From contig NZ_JACTUZ010000002.1 of NCBI RefSeq assembly GCF_014490445.1, positions 1 through 64,000 of the forward strand: a DNA stretch of 64,000 bases, read 5' to 3'. The notes beneath the pieces are model-generated. The model saw only the letters and a list, made by a program, of their open reading frames with translations, was not told the DNA's origin and searched no databases. A program made the position numbers and the translations under genes. Shown piece after piece: positions 16,483 to 25,171 of this stretch (positions are counted from its first letter, which is position 1; every line of letters starts with the position of its first letter). Source of the DNA: Pseudoroseomonas ludipueritiae. GTDB taxonomy: Bacteria > Pseudomonadota > Alphaproteobacteria > Acetobacterales > Acetobacteraceae.

Positions 16483-17537
16483 AGCCCTTCGAATATCTCC
16501 GCCCCGGCAGCATCGCCGAGGCCGTGGCCGCTGGCGCCGCGCCGGGGGCCGCCTATCTCGCTGGCGGCACCAATCTGCTGGACCTGATGAAGGGCGGTAT
16601 CAGCCTGCCGGACCGGCTGGTGGATATCACCCGCCTCCCCGGCCTGGACCGCGTGGAACCCAGCGCCGATGGCGGGCTGCGGATCGGCGCCCTGGTGCGC
16701 AACGCCACCCTGGCGCATGATCCTGGCTTCGCCCGCGCCTATCCCGCCGTGGCGGAGGCCCTGCTCTCCGGCGCCTCCGCGCAGTTGCGCAATGCGGCGA
16801 CGGTGGGTGGCAACCTGCTGCAACGCACCCGCTGCGCCTATTTCTATGACCCCGCCAGCGCCTGCAACAAACGCCAGCCCGGCAGCGGCTGCGACGCCCG
16901 GGGTGGCGAGAACCGCCTGCATGCCGTGCTGGGCTGGAGCGAGCATTGCATCGCTACTCATCCCTCCGACTTCTGCGTCGCGCTCGCGGCGCTGGGCGCG
17001 GTGGTGGAGATCGCCGGCCCGGCCGGCACGCGCGAGGTGTTGCTGGAGGATTTCCACCGCCTGCCCGGCGAGACGCCCGAGCGCGAGACGGTGCTGGAGC
17101 CCGGCGAGCTGGTCACCGCGCTGCGGCTGCCGGCCGATGCGGCGGGCTTCGCTGCCCATGCCCGCTACATCAAGCTGCGGGAAAGGACCTCCTACGCCTT
17201 TGCCGTGGTCTCCGCCGCCGCCGCGCTGCGCCTGGAAGGCGGCGTGATCGCCGAGGCGCGGCTGGCGCTGGGTGCCGTGGCGCTGAAGCCCTGGCGGGCG
17301 CATGGCGCGGAGCGGCTGCTGGCGGGCCAGGTGCCGGGACCGGAAGTCTTCCGCCGCGCCGCCGCCCTGGCGCTGGAGGGCGCCACCCCTTCCGGCGACA
17401 ATGGCTTCAAGATCGAGCTGGCCCGGCGCATCGCCTTGCGCGTGCTGCTGCTGGCGGCCTCCGGCACGCCGGAGCGCCTGCCGGCGCTGCCAGCCTCCCC
17501 CTTCTCCCATCCGGCCGGAGTGCCGCTCCATGCCTGA
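16479..17537 (+). CDS. FAD-binding subunit of the molybdenum hydroxylase (PaoB/YagS-like)
   Basis: This 352-residue protein has the FAD_binding_5 motif AGGTNLLDLMKGG (28-40), then NAATVGGNLLQRTRC (105-119), and a CO-dehydrogenase flavoprotein C-terminal domain. Four cysteines (C119, C129, C138 and C157) in the TRCAYFYDPASACNKR to SEHCIATHPSDF insert match the extra [4Fe-4S] cluster of PaoB and 4-hydroxybenzoyl-CoA reductase beta. That places it in the aldehyde oxidoreductase branch rather than classical xanthine dehydrogenase. It overlaps both neighbours and is cotranslated with them. Confidence 0.93.
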   Translation: MKPFEYLRPGSIAEAVAAGAAPGAAYLAGGTNLLDLMKGGISLPDRLVDITRLPGLDRVEPSADGGLRIGALVRNATLAHDPGFARAYPAVAEALLSGASAQLRNAATVGGNLLQRTRCAYFYDPASACNKRQPGSGCDARGGENRLHAVLGWSEHCIATHPSDFCVALAALGAVVEIAGPAGTREVLLEDFHRLPGETPERETVLEPGELVTALRLPADAAGFAAHARYIKLRERTSYAFAVVSAAAALRLEGGVIAEARLALGAVALKPWRAHGAERLLAGQVPGPEVFRRAAALALEGATPSGDNGFKIELARRIALRVLLLAASGTPERLPALPASPFSHPAGVPLHA

Positions 17538-19776
17538 TTCCAATACGGCGCCCCTGCAACGCCGGCACGGCTCCAGCATCGGCCAGCCGCTGACGCGGCA
17601 GGATGGCTTCCTGAAGGTCACGGGCGCGGCGCGCTATGCCGCCGACAACCACCCGCCCGGCCTGCTGCATGCTGTGCTGGCCAGCAGCAAGATCGCGCGC
17701 GGCCGCGTGGCGGGGCTGGATGTCGCGGCGGCCAGGGCGCATCCCGGCGTGGTGGAGGTGATGACGCCCGCCAACCGCCCGCCGCTGGCCACAGACCCGG
17801 ATGAGCGGACCAGCCCCTTCGCCTTCAAGCTGGATGTGCTGCAGAACGACCGCGTCCGCTATGCCGGCCAACCCATTGCCGTGGTGATCGCCGAGACGCT
17901 GGAGGCCGCGACGGAAGGCGCCTGCCTGCTGGCGCCGCGCTACGAGGAAGAGAAGCCGCAGGTCGCCCTTGAGGATGGTGAGCCTTTCACGCCCGCGGTC
18001 GTCGGCCCTGGCTACCCGGCAGAGGAGGAGAAAGGGGATGCCGCCGCCGCGCTGGCCGGTGCCGCCCGGCAGATCGAGACGCGCTACGACACGCCATCCC
18101 AGTTCCATAACGCCATGGAGCCGCATGGCATCGTCGCCCATTGGGAGGGCGACCGGCTGACGCTGGATACGCCCACCCAGGGGCTGGCGATGGCGCAGAT
18201 GCGTGCCGCCGAGCTGCTGGGCATCCCGCCGGAGAATATCCATATCCGCAGCCCCTTCCTCGGCGGTGGCTTCGGCTCCAAGGGCTTGCTGGCGGGGCCG
18301 CAGATGCTGGGCATCCTGGCTGCGCGGCTGGTGGGGCGGCCGGTGAAGCTGGTGCTGCAGCGGCCGCAGATGTATGGCCCGGTCGGCCACCGCGCCGCGA
18401 CGCGGCAGACACTGCGGCTGGGCACCGATGAGAGTGGCGCCTTGCAGGCGATCGACCATCACGTGCTGACCCATTCCAGCCGCTTCGACGATTTCTTCGA
18501 GCCCGCCGCGGCCGTGTCGCACACGCTCTATGCCAGCCCCGCCATCCGCACGCGGCATGAGGCGGTGCGGCTGGATGTCGGCACGCCGATGTTCATGCGT
18601 GCGCCCGGCGAGGCCAGCGGCAGCATCGCACTGGAAAGCGCGATCGACGAGATGGCCTGGGCCTGCGGCATGGACCCGCTGGCCTTCCGGCTGAAGAACT
18701 ATGCTGAGGTGGAGCCGATCTCGGGCAAGCCCTTCTCCTCCAAGGCGCTGCGGGAATGCTATGCGCAGGGGGCGGAGCGCTTCGGCTGGGCCTCCCGCCC
18801 GCTGGCGCCGCGGCAGATGCGGGACGAGGCCGGCCTCCTAGTGGGCTGGGGTGTCGGCACCGCCACCTTCCCGGCGCTGATGTTCCAGGCGCAGGCGCGC
18901 GCCGTGCTGCGGCAGGATGGCAGCGGCCTGATGGAGACGGGCGCGCATGACATGGGCCAGGGTGCCTGGACGGCCCTGGCGCAGATCGCCGCCGATGGGG
19001 TCGGCCTGCCGCTGGAGCGGGTGGAATTCCGCGCGGGTGACTCCCGCCTGCCGGATGCCGGCATCGCCGGCGGTTCCGGCCATACCGCCACGGCGGGCAT
19101 GGCCATCCATGGCGCCGGCGCTGACGTGGTCGCGAAGCTGGCGGCGCTGGCGACGGGAGACGAGCGCTCGCCCCTCTTCGGCGCCGACAATGCCGGGGTG
19201 GTGGCGCGTGATGGGAGGCTGCACCGGCGGGACGACGAAAGCCGTAGCGAGAGCTACCAGGACATCCTGCAACGCGCCGGCCTTGCCGAGATCGAAGGGC
19301 GCGGCAACAGCGCCTCCGACCCCGCGGCACAGGCAACCTATGCCATGCATGCGCATGGCGCCGCCTTCGCCGAGGTGAAGGTGGACCCGGAACTCGGGCA
19401 GGTGCGGGTGACGCGGCTGGTGGGCGCCTTCGCCGCCGGGACCATCATCAATCCGCGCATGGTGCAGAGCCAGTACTATGGCGGGATGATCTGGGGGCTG
19501 TCCTTTGCCCTGCTGGAGGGTGCGGCTCTGGACCATCGCAGCGGCCGCGTCATGAATGGCGACCTGGCGGAGTACCATGTGCCGGTGAATGCCGATGTGC
19601 CCTCGGTCGAGGCCATCCTGGTCGCGGAGCGCGACCCGCATGTCAATGCGCTCGGCATCAAGGGCGTGGGGGAGATCGGCATCACCGGCTCGGCCGGGGC
19701 CATCGCCAATGCGGTCTGGCATGCCACCGGCAAGCGGGTGCGGCGCTTCCCGGTGAGCCTCGACCAGTTGTTGTGA
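17530..19776 (+). CDS. Molybdopterin-binding catalytic subunit of the molybdenum hydroxylase (PaoC/YagR-like)
   Basis: The product is 748 residues from the ATG that overlaps the previous stop by 8 bp; the frame is open further upstream but only inside the FAD gene. It has the aldehyde oxidase a/b-hammerhead domain (GQPLTRQDGFLKVTGAARYA, from about 16) and the Mo-cofactor region with SPFLGGGFGSKG and FMRAPGEASG. Near the C-terminus is the catalytic glutamate E715 in GVGEIGITGSAGAIANA. Oxidation of an aldehyde or N-heterocycle is expected. No XdhC/CoxI-type maturation gene is in the window. The 3' end converges on the quiC1-like gene with 9 bp between. Confidence 0.93.
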   Translation: MPDSNTAPLQRRHGSSIGQPLTRQDGFLKVTGAARYAADNHPPGLLHAVLASSKIARGRVAGLDVAAARAHPGVVEVMTPANRPPLATDPDERTSPFAFKLDVLQNDRVRYAGQPIAVVIAETLEAATEGACLLAPRYEEEKPQVALEDGEPFTPAVVGPGYPAEEEKGDAAAALAGAARQIETRYDTPSQFHNAMEPHGIVAHWEGDRLTLDTPTQGLAMAQMRAAELLGIPPENIHIRSPFLGGGFGSKGLLAGPQMLGILAARLVGRPVKLVLQRPQMYGPVGHRAATRQTLRLGTDESGALQAIDHHVLTHSSRFDDFFEPAAAVSHTLYASPAIRTRHEAVRLDVGTPMFMRAPGEASGSIALESAIDEMAWACGMDPLAFRLKNYAEVEPISGKPFSSKALRECYAQGAERFGWASRPLAPRQMRDEAGLLVGWGVGTATFPALMFQAQARAVLRQDGSGLMETGAHDMGQGAWTALAQIAADGVGLPLERVEFRAGDSRLPDAGIAGGSGHTATAGMAIHGAGADVVAKLAALATGDERSPLFGADNAGVVARDGRLHRRDDESRSESYQDILQRAGLAEIEGRGNSASDPAAQATYAMHAHGAAFAEVKVDPELGQVRVTRLVGAFAAGTIINPRMVQSQYYGGMIWGLSFALLEGAALDHRSGRVMNGDLAEYHVPVNADVPSVEAILVAERDPHVNALGIKGVGEIGITGSAGAIANAVWHATGKRVRRFPVSLDQLL

Positions 19777-19777
19777 C

Positions 19778-19804
19778 GGCGGCGCTTAGCGCGCCTGCGC
19801 CGCC
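19778..19804. terminator. Hairpin between convergent molybdenum hydroxylase and quiC1-like genes
   Basis: GGCGGCGC (19778-19785) pairs perfectly with GCGCCGCC (19797-19804) across an 11-nt loop, exactly where the two convergent genes end. It overlaps the last codons of the quiC1-like gene. No T-run is present, so it may only slow polymerase. Confidence 0.35.
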
Positions 19805-21627
19805 ATCCGCACCGCAGCATTGGCGGCGCCGAAGCCGGTGGCGCCGCGCCGCTCGATGATCTCGAAGAAGAAGCGGCTCTCGAAAGCACGCGAATAGACG
19901 TGGAAGAGTTCGCCGCCGGCATCGCGGTCATAGAGCACGTCGTGCCGGCGGAGTTCTTCCAGCAGCGCCTCCTCCAGGCCCCAGCGGGCGGCGAGGTCGT
20001 CGTAATAATTGGGCGGGATCGGCAGGGTGCCGAATCCGCCTTCCCGCAGCCGGCGCACCGCGTCGAAGATATCCGTGGTCTCGAAGGCGATGTGGTGCAC
20101 GCCCGCGCCGGCGAAGGCGGTGAGGAAGCGGCCGGTGGTGGTGTTGCGGCTTTCGGAGATGTTCAGCGGCAGCCGCAACGCCCCATCGGCGCTGACCATG
20201 GCGCGGCTGCGGATCAGCCCCTGCGGATCGGCGATCTCCAGGATCGGCTGCGGCTCCAGCCCGAAGACGGCGCGCCAGAAGAGCACGAAGCTGTCCATGC
20301 TGCCGGTGGGCAGGGCATGGGCGACATGGTCCACCCGGGTCAGCGGCCCTTCCGCGCCATGCGGCAGCGGCAGGAAGTCGTCTTCCCAGGAGGTCGCGGC
20401 CTCGGCCTCGTCGATCAGCAGCACCAGCGTGCCGTCGGAGGCGCGGATGCCGGCCAGGGGCCATTCATCCGGCCGCCGCCGCTCCTGCCATTCGGAACAG
20501 AAGAGCGCGCGGGCGCGTTCCAGCGCGCGGGCGGCATCGTCCACCCGCACCGCCATGGCACAGACGGAAGGGCCGTGAAGTTGGAAATGCTCGGCGGCGG
20601 CGCTGTCCTGCTCGCTGTTCAGCACCAGGCTGACATCGCCTTGGCGGTAGAGCAGCACATCCTTGCTGCGATGCTGCCCTTCCAGGCGGAAGCCCAGGGT
20701 CTCCAGGAAGGCGGCCAGCTTGGCCCGCGCCGTCGGGTCCACGGCGAATTCGAGGAAGGCGAAGCCGCTGCTGCGCGGCGGCGCCGGCAACTCCAGCACG
20801 CCAGCCTGCGCCTCCGCCAGCGCCAGGGACCGCAGCCCGTCGCGCGCGTTCAACCGCGCCGGCGCCGAGCGGAACTCGTCGTTGAAGACTTCGAGCGAAA
20901 TGGGGCCGCGATAGCCGGAGCGCACCACGGCGCCGAGGAAGCCGCCGACATCCAGCTCGCCCTGGCCAGGGAAGTTGCGGAAGTGCCGGCTCCAGGAGAG
21001 CACATCCATGCTCAGGCGCGGCGCATCCGCCAGTTGCACGAAGAAGAGCTTTTCTGCCGGGATATCGGCGATGCCGGCGGGGTCGTCACCAATGGACAGG
21101 GTGTGGAAACTGTCCACGATCAGGCCGAGTGAATCATGCCCGGCTTCCCGCACGATCTTCCAGGCATGGCCCCAGCGGCGCACATGGCGTCCCCAGGCCA
21201 GGGCCTCGTAGCCGACGCGCAGGCCCCGGCGTGCCGCGCGCTCGGCCATTTCCGCCAGGTCGGCGGCGGCGCGGGCGTCGTCGTCGATCGCGGCTTCCTG
21301 CACATTGCTGCAAACCAGCACGAGATCGGTGCCCAGCGCCTGCATCACGTCGAACTTGCGCTCGGCACGGTCCATGTTGCGGGCGCGCTGCGGCTCCGGC
21401 ATGGCCTCGAAGTCGCGGAAGGGCTGGAAGAGCGTGATGGCGAGGCCGAGCCCTTCCGCCACGCGGCGCACATCGGCGGGGGAGCCGTCGAAGGTCAGCA
21501 GGTCGTTCTCGAAGATCTCGACCCCGTCGAAGCCGGCCGCCGCGGCGGCTTCCAGCTTGTCCAGCAATGTGCCGCTGAGGCAGACCGTGGCGATGGAGCG
21601 GGGGAAGCGGCGCGCGGCATGGGGCAT
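19786..21627 (-). CDS. quiC1: QuiC1-like 3-dehydroshikimate dehydratase (sugar-isomerase-like plus HPPD-like fusion)
   Basis: This 613-residue two-domain protein converts 3-dehydroshikimate to protocatechuate in quinate/shikimate catabolism. Residues 1 to about 270 form a xylose-isomerase-like TIM barrel with metal ligands in GFDGVEIFENDLLTF, the IVDSFHTLSIG segment and ISLEVFNDEF. Residues about 285-600 form a VOC/4-hydroxyphenylpyruvate-dioxygenase-like half with RVDHVAHAL, GVHHIAFETTDIFD and RFFFEIIERRG. This architecture is the QuiC1 family. I chose the ATG 14 bp after the shikimate dehydrogenase stop, behind GGCGGAAC; the frame stays open further into aroE. The two genes form one operon, divergent from a Bug receptor. 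Confidence 0.88.
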   Translation of the reverse strand: MPHAARRFPRSIATVCLSGTLLDKLEAAAAAGFDGVEIFENDLLTFDGSPADVRRVAEGLGLAITLFQPFRDFEAMPEPQRARNMDRAERKFDVMQALGTDLVLVCSNVQEAAIDDDARAAADLAEMAERAARRGLRVGYEALAWGRHVRRWGHAWKIVREAGHDSLGLIVDSFHTLSIGDDPAGIADIPAEKLFFVQLADAPRLSMDVLSWSRHFRNFPGQGELDVGGFLGAVVRSGYRGPISLEVFNDEFRSAPARLNARDGLRSLALAEAQAGVLELPAPPRSSGFAFLEFAVDPTARAKLAAFLETLGFRLEGQHRSKDVLLYRQGDVSLVLNSEQDSAAAEHFQLHGPSVCAMAVRVDDAARALERARALFCSEWQERRRPDEWPLAGIRASDGTLVLLIDEAEAATSWEDDFLPLPHGAEGPLTRVDHVAHALPTGSMDSFVLFWRAVFGLEPQPILEIADPQGLIRSRAMVSADGALRLPLNISESRNTTTGRFLTAFAGAGVHHIAFETTDIFDAVRRLREGGFGTLPIPPNYYDDLAARWGLEEALLEELRRHDVLYDRDAGGELFHVYSRAFESRFFFEIIERRGATGFGAANAAVRMAAQAR

Positions 21628-21641
21628 CGGGACGGTTCCGC

Positions 21642-22535
21642 CTATCGGTCGAAGGAAAGAAAGGTTTCGGTCATGCGCGCCGCGTCCGGCTCGCGGCCGG
21701 TGAAGTGGCGGAAGGCATCGGCGGCCTGGAAGACCGCCATGCCGCCGCCATGCGCGGTGCGGCAGCCCAGGGCGCGGGCGGCGCGCAGCAGCGGCGTCTC
21801 CAGCGGGAAATAGACGATCTCCGCCACCCAAAGGGCCGGGTGCAGCCATTCGGCCGGCAGCGGCAGGCCGGGATGCTCGGCGGTGCCGGTGGGGGTGGCA
21901 TGGATCAGCCCGTCGGCCGCCGCGAGGGCGGCCTTCAGTTCGCCGCCCGCCCGGGCGCGGCCGGGGCCGAAATGCGCGACCAGACTGGCCGCCAGGGCCT
22001 CCGCCCGCGCGGGGTCCTGGTCGAAGAGATGCAATTGCCCGGCACCCAGCCGCAGCGCCGCATGCGCTACGGCCGCGCCCGCCCCACCGGCGCCAAGCTG
22101 CACCGCGCGGCCCAGCGGCACCCCCGGCAATTGCCGCCGGAAGCTTTCGGCGAAGCCGGAGGCATCGGTGTTATGGCCGATCCGCCGCCCTTCCCGCAGC
22201 ACCACGGTATTCACCGCGCCCAGTTCCCGTGCTTCCTCCGAGAGTTCATGCAGATGCGGGATCACCGCCTGCTTGCAGGGATAGGTGATGTTGAGGCCGT
22301 TGAAGCCCATCCGCTCGGCGGCCGTCAGCAGCTCCGGCAAGGCATCCGGCCCCAGGTGCAGCTGGTCGAGGTCGATCAGCCGGTAGAGTGTGTTGAAGCC
22401 CTGCGCGGTGCCCTCAGCCTCATGCATCGCGGGCGTGCGGGAGAGCTGGATGCCGGCGCCGATCAGCCCCAGCAGCAGCTGGGGGCGGGCGACGCGGGTC
22501 GTGACAGAGGTGGGCTGGAGGCTGCTGGCTGACAC
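21642..22535 (-). CDS. aroE: Shikimate/quinate dehydrogenase-like (AroE family)
   Basis: The 297-residue protein has an N-terminal substrate domain starting LLGLIGAGIQLSRTPAMHE and the catalytic lysine segment GLNITYPCKQAVIPHL. It also has GHNTDASGFAESF, a Rossmann motif QLGAGGAGAAVAHAAL and the C-terminal GGGMAVFQAADAF. It is an AroE/YdiB paralogue. Because it is cotranscribed with a 3-dehydroshikimate dehydratase, it most likely runs in the catabolic direction, oxidising shikimate or quinate. The start is GTG with no strong Shine-Dalgarno, so the first 15-20 residues are uncertain. Confidence 0.88.
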   Translation of the reverse strand: MSASSLQPTSVTTRVARPQLLLGLIGAGIQLSRTPAMHEAEGTAQGFNTLYRLIDLDQLHLGPDALPELLTAAERMGFNGLNITYPCKQAVIPHLHELSEEARELGAVNTVVLREGRRIGHNTDASGFAESFRRQLPGVPLGRAVQLGAGGAGAAVAHAALRLGAGQLHLFDQDPARAEALAASLVAHFGPGRARAGGELKAALAAADGLIHATPTGTAEHPGLPLPAEWLHPALWVAEIVYFPLETPLLRAARALGCRTAHGGGMAVFQAADAFRHFTGREPDAARMTETFLSFDR

Positions 22536-22581
22536 GATCGTGGGTCCGGAATTTCTGGCTTGCCAAATTCATGAACTAACT

Positions 22582-22591
22582 AGTACGTACT
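22582..22591. promoter_or_regulatory. Perfect palindrome AGTACGTACT in the aroE/Bug divergent promoter
   Basis: AGTACGTACT is self-complementary over 10 bp. Two further flanking positions also pair (C22580/G22593 and A22579/T22594), and an ACT repeat precedes it (AACTAACTAGTACGTACT). This resembles TetR-family operators. It lies between the divergent shikimate dehydrogenase and Bug genes; a TetR gene follows the Bug gene. The remaining 22536-22665 region has no gene. Confidence 0.5.
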
Positions 22592-22665
22592 CGTCAACGC
22601 GATTGAAGCATCGCGGCGCGATGCGGACTCAACGCCGCATCCGGGAGAAAACAAGGAACGTTCCG

Positions 22666-23661
22666 ATGAATCGACGTCAGCTTGGCGGTGCCGCCCTGGC
22701 CGCCCTTGCCGCCTCCACGGGTCTGGTGCCGCGCGGCGCGGCGCGGGCGCAGGGGGCCGGCAGCTATCCTGACCGCCCCGTGACCATCGTCGTCTCCTGG
22801 GCCCCCGGCGGCTCCACCGATTTCGTGGGCCGCCTGCTGGCGCAGCAGATGTCTAAGGAACTCGGCCAGCAGGTGGTGGTGGAGAACCGCGCCGGCGCCT
22901 CCGGCACCATCGGCCATCTTTATGTCGCCCGCGCGCGGCCGGATGGCTACACGCTGCTGATGGGCGTCAACAGCACCTACGCCATGGCGACGCATCTCTT
23001 CCCGCAGAAGGGCTATGACGACGCCAAGAGCTTCACGCCGATCGGCCGCATCGCCGAGACGCCGATCTTCCTTTGCGTCCGCCCGCAGCTTGGCATCAAG
23101 ACGGTGCAGGAGCTGATCGCCCGCGCCAAGGCGGAGCCGGGCAAGCTGAGCTATGCCTCCTCCGGCGCCGGCTCCTCCGCCCATCTGGCCACCGAGCTTT
23201 TCCTGAAGATGGCGGACATCAATGTGATGAACGTCACCTACCGCGGCGGCGCGCCGGCCGTGCAGGCGCTGCTGGCCGGCGATGTGCAGATGGCCTTTGT
23301 GGATGCCGTGACGGCGCTGCCGCTGATCCAGTCCAAGGAGGCGCTGGCCATCGGCGTCAGCAGCCTGCAGCGCAATCCGCTGGTGCCGGAGATCCCGACC
23401 ATCGCGGAATCCGGCCTGCCGGGCTTCGAGTGTTCCTCGCAATTCGCGCTGCTGGCCCCGGCCGGCACGCCGGAGCCCATCGTGCGCAAGCTGCACGCCG
23501 CCCTGACCGCCGCGATGAAGGATGAAGGGGTGCTGGGCCGCCTGCGCCAGGCCTCCAACTTCCCGACCCCCAGCGCGCCCGAGGACTTCCCCGCCTATCT
23601 GGAGGCCGAGAGTGCCAAGTGGGGTGAAGTCATCCGCACCCGCGGCATCACCGCGGAGTAG
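22666..23661 (+). CDS. Bug-family (TctC-like) tripartite transporter substrate-binding receptor
   Basis: The product has 331 residues from the ATG after ACAAGGAACG; an open upstream extension reads through the promoter. The N-terminal signal MNRRQLGGAALAALAAS with ARAQ near residue 30 looks Tat-like. The mature part has Bug hallmarks: YPDRPVTIVVSWAPGGSTDF, VVENRAGASGTIG, GKLSYASSGAGSSAHLA and PEIPTIAESGLPGFE. It captures a carboxylate in the periplasm, perhaps an aromatic or alicyclic acid such as quinate, given its divergence from the shikimate genes. No TctA/TctB membrane genes are adjacent. Confidence 0.92.
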   Translation: MNRRQLGGAALAALAASTGLVPRGAARAQGAGSYPDRPVTIVVSWAPGGSTDFVGRLLAQQMSKELGQQVVVENRAGASGTIGHLYVARARPDGYTLLMGVNSTYAMATHLFPQKGYDDAKSFTPIGRIAETPIFLCVRPQLGIKTVQELIARAKAEPGKLSYASSGAGSSAHLATELFLKMADINVMNVTYRGGAPAVQALLAGDVQMAFVDAVTALPLIQSKEALAIGVSSLQRNPLVPEIPTIAESGLPGFECSSQFALLAPAGTPEPIVRKLHAALTAAMKDEGVLGRLRQASNFPTPSAPEDFPAYLEAESAKWGEVIRTRGITAE

Positions 23662-23665
23662 GAGG

Positions 23666-24403
23666 ATGGCGCCGGCGCGACAGCCCGCGCCGCCGGTGGT
23701 ATCCTGTGGCTTCGTGCCCGCTGCAGGATACCCCCAGTTGCCGCCGAACCAGGACACCGCGCCCCCTCCCCCACGGTCCCGCAAGCTGGATGCGGAGCGG
23801 ACGCGGCAGGAGATCCTGAGGGTGGCGCGGGAGGAATTCGCCGAGCACGGGCTCAGCGGCGCCCGCGTGGACGCCATCGCGGCGCGCACGCAGACCTCCA
23901 AGCGGATGATCTACTACTACTTCGGCAGCAAGGAGGGCTTGTACCTGGAGGTGCTGGGCCAGGCCTATGCCGGCATCCGGGCGCTGGAGCGGGAGCTGGA
24001 CCTGCAATCCCTCTCGCCACTGGACGCGATCCGGCGCATCGCCGAATTCACCCTCGACTACCATGACGAGCACCCGGATTTCGTCCGCCTCGTCAGCATC
24101 GAGAACATCCACCACGGCCGCTACATCGCGCAGTCCGAGATCATCCGGAACCTCAACAGCACGGTGATCGAGGTGCTGGAGGCCATCCTGCGGCGCGGGG
24201 AGCGGGAAGGGCTGTTCAAGCCGGGCATCGACCCGGTGGATGTGCATCTGATGATGAGCGCGGTGAGCTTCTACCGCGTCTCCAACCGCCACACCTTTGG
24301 CCGCCTCTTCGGGCGCGACCTGGAGGATGCCGGGCTCAAGCGCCGCCACAAGCAGATGCTGGGGGATGCGGTGCTGGGCTATGTGCTGCGCGAGGCGGGC
24401 TGA
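23666..24403 (+). CDS. TetR-family transcriptional regulator
   Basis: The product is 245 residues from the ATG placed 4 bp after the Bug stop. Its GGAG sits too close to that ATG, and downstream GTG starts are possible, so the first 30 residues are uncertain. The helix-turn-helix is RQEILRVAREEFAEHGLSG to KRMIYYYFGSKEGLYLEVL (about 40-88). The C-terminal domain includes DYHDEHPDFVRLVSIENIHH, close to TetR_C regulators of aromatic pathways. It is cotranscribed with the Bug gene and likely acts at the AGTACGTACT palindrome to control the divergent shikimate genes. Confidence 0.88.
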   Translation: MAPARQPAPPVVSCGFVPAAGYPQLPPNQDTAPPPPRSRKLDAERTRQEILRVAREEFAEHGLSGARVDAIAARTQTSKRMIYYYFGSKEGLYLEVLGQAYAGIRALERELDLQSLSPLDAIRRIAEFTLDYHDEHPDFVRLVSIENIHHGRYIAQSEIIRNLNSTVIEVLEAILRRGEREGLFKPGIDPVDVHLMMSAVSFYRVSNRHTFGRLFGRDLEDAGLKRRHKQMLGDAVLGYVLREAG

Positions 24404-24412
24404 GCCCGCGCG

Positions 24413-25150
24413 TCAGACAACCCGGCCCAGCGCCCGCGCCGCTTCCAGCACGGGCGCGATGAAGGCTTCCCGGTAGCGGCTGCCGGGCATGGTCAGCGTC
24501 ACGGCGGCGGCCAGGGTGCCATCGGCGCGGAAGACGGGGGCGGAGATGCCGGCCACTTCCGCGAGCCTGTCCCCCACCGCCGCGTGGTAGCCGCGGTGGC
24601 GGATCTCCGCGAGCAATTCCTGCTCCTCCGGCGCCAGTGGCAGGAAGGGTTCGGAAAAGGCCAGCAGCACCCGCCCACCGGTGCCGCTGCGCAGCGGCAG
24701 CACGTCGCCGGCCCGGATGTGGTCGCGGATGGGGTGCGGCGAATCCACCCGGTAGAGGCAGATCCGCACCGCCTCCGCGCCGCTGCCCTTCAGCACATGG
24801 TAGGCAGCGCTTTCCCCGGTGCGCCGGACCAGCTCCTCCAGCACCGGCAGCACCACGCGCTCCAGCCGGAAGGAAGCGGCATAGGCGGCCTGGAGCCGGC
24901 TGAAGGCGGGCCCGAGGCAATAGACGCCATCCGGCAGGCGCTGCACGAATTGCGCGTGTTCCAGCGAGGCCAGGAGCCGCAGCGCGGTGCTCTTGTAGAG
25001 GCCGGTGCGCGAGGCCAGCTCGGCCAGCCCCTGCTGCGGCCGCTCCGGCGTGAAGGCACAGAGGAGGCTGAGCGCGCGGTCCACCGCGGCAGTGCCGCCG
25101 GGGGCGGCATTGGCTTCGGCCTGGGAAGGGTGCTGCGATTTCCTCGGCAT
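24413..25150 (-). CDS. IclR-family transcriptional regulator
   Basis: This is a 245-residue protein. It has an N-terminal winged helix-turn-helix (AVDRALSLLCAFTPE to YKSTALRLLASLEHAQFVQR, about 22-70) and an IclR effector domain ending with AAVTLTMPGSRY. Length is typical. It lies 21 bp downstream of the CoA transferase gene on the same strand. It probably controls that gene through an IclR-like operator upstream of it. Confidence 0.9.
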   Translation of the reverse strand: MPRKSQHPSQAEANAAPGGTAAVDRALSLLCAFTPERPQQGLAELASRTGLYKSTALRLLASLEHAQFVQRLPDGVYCLGPAFSRLQAAYAASFRLERVVLPVLEELVRRTGESAAYHVLKGSGAEAVRICLYRVDSPHPIRDHIRAGDVLPLRSGTGGRVLLAFSEPFLPLAPEEQELLAEIRHRGYHAAVGDRLAEVAGISAPVFRADGTLAAAVTLTMPGSRYREAFIAPVLEAARALGRVV

Positions 25151-25171
25151 GGCGGGGGAAGCCGGTGGCGC

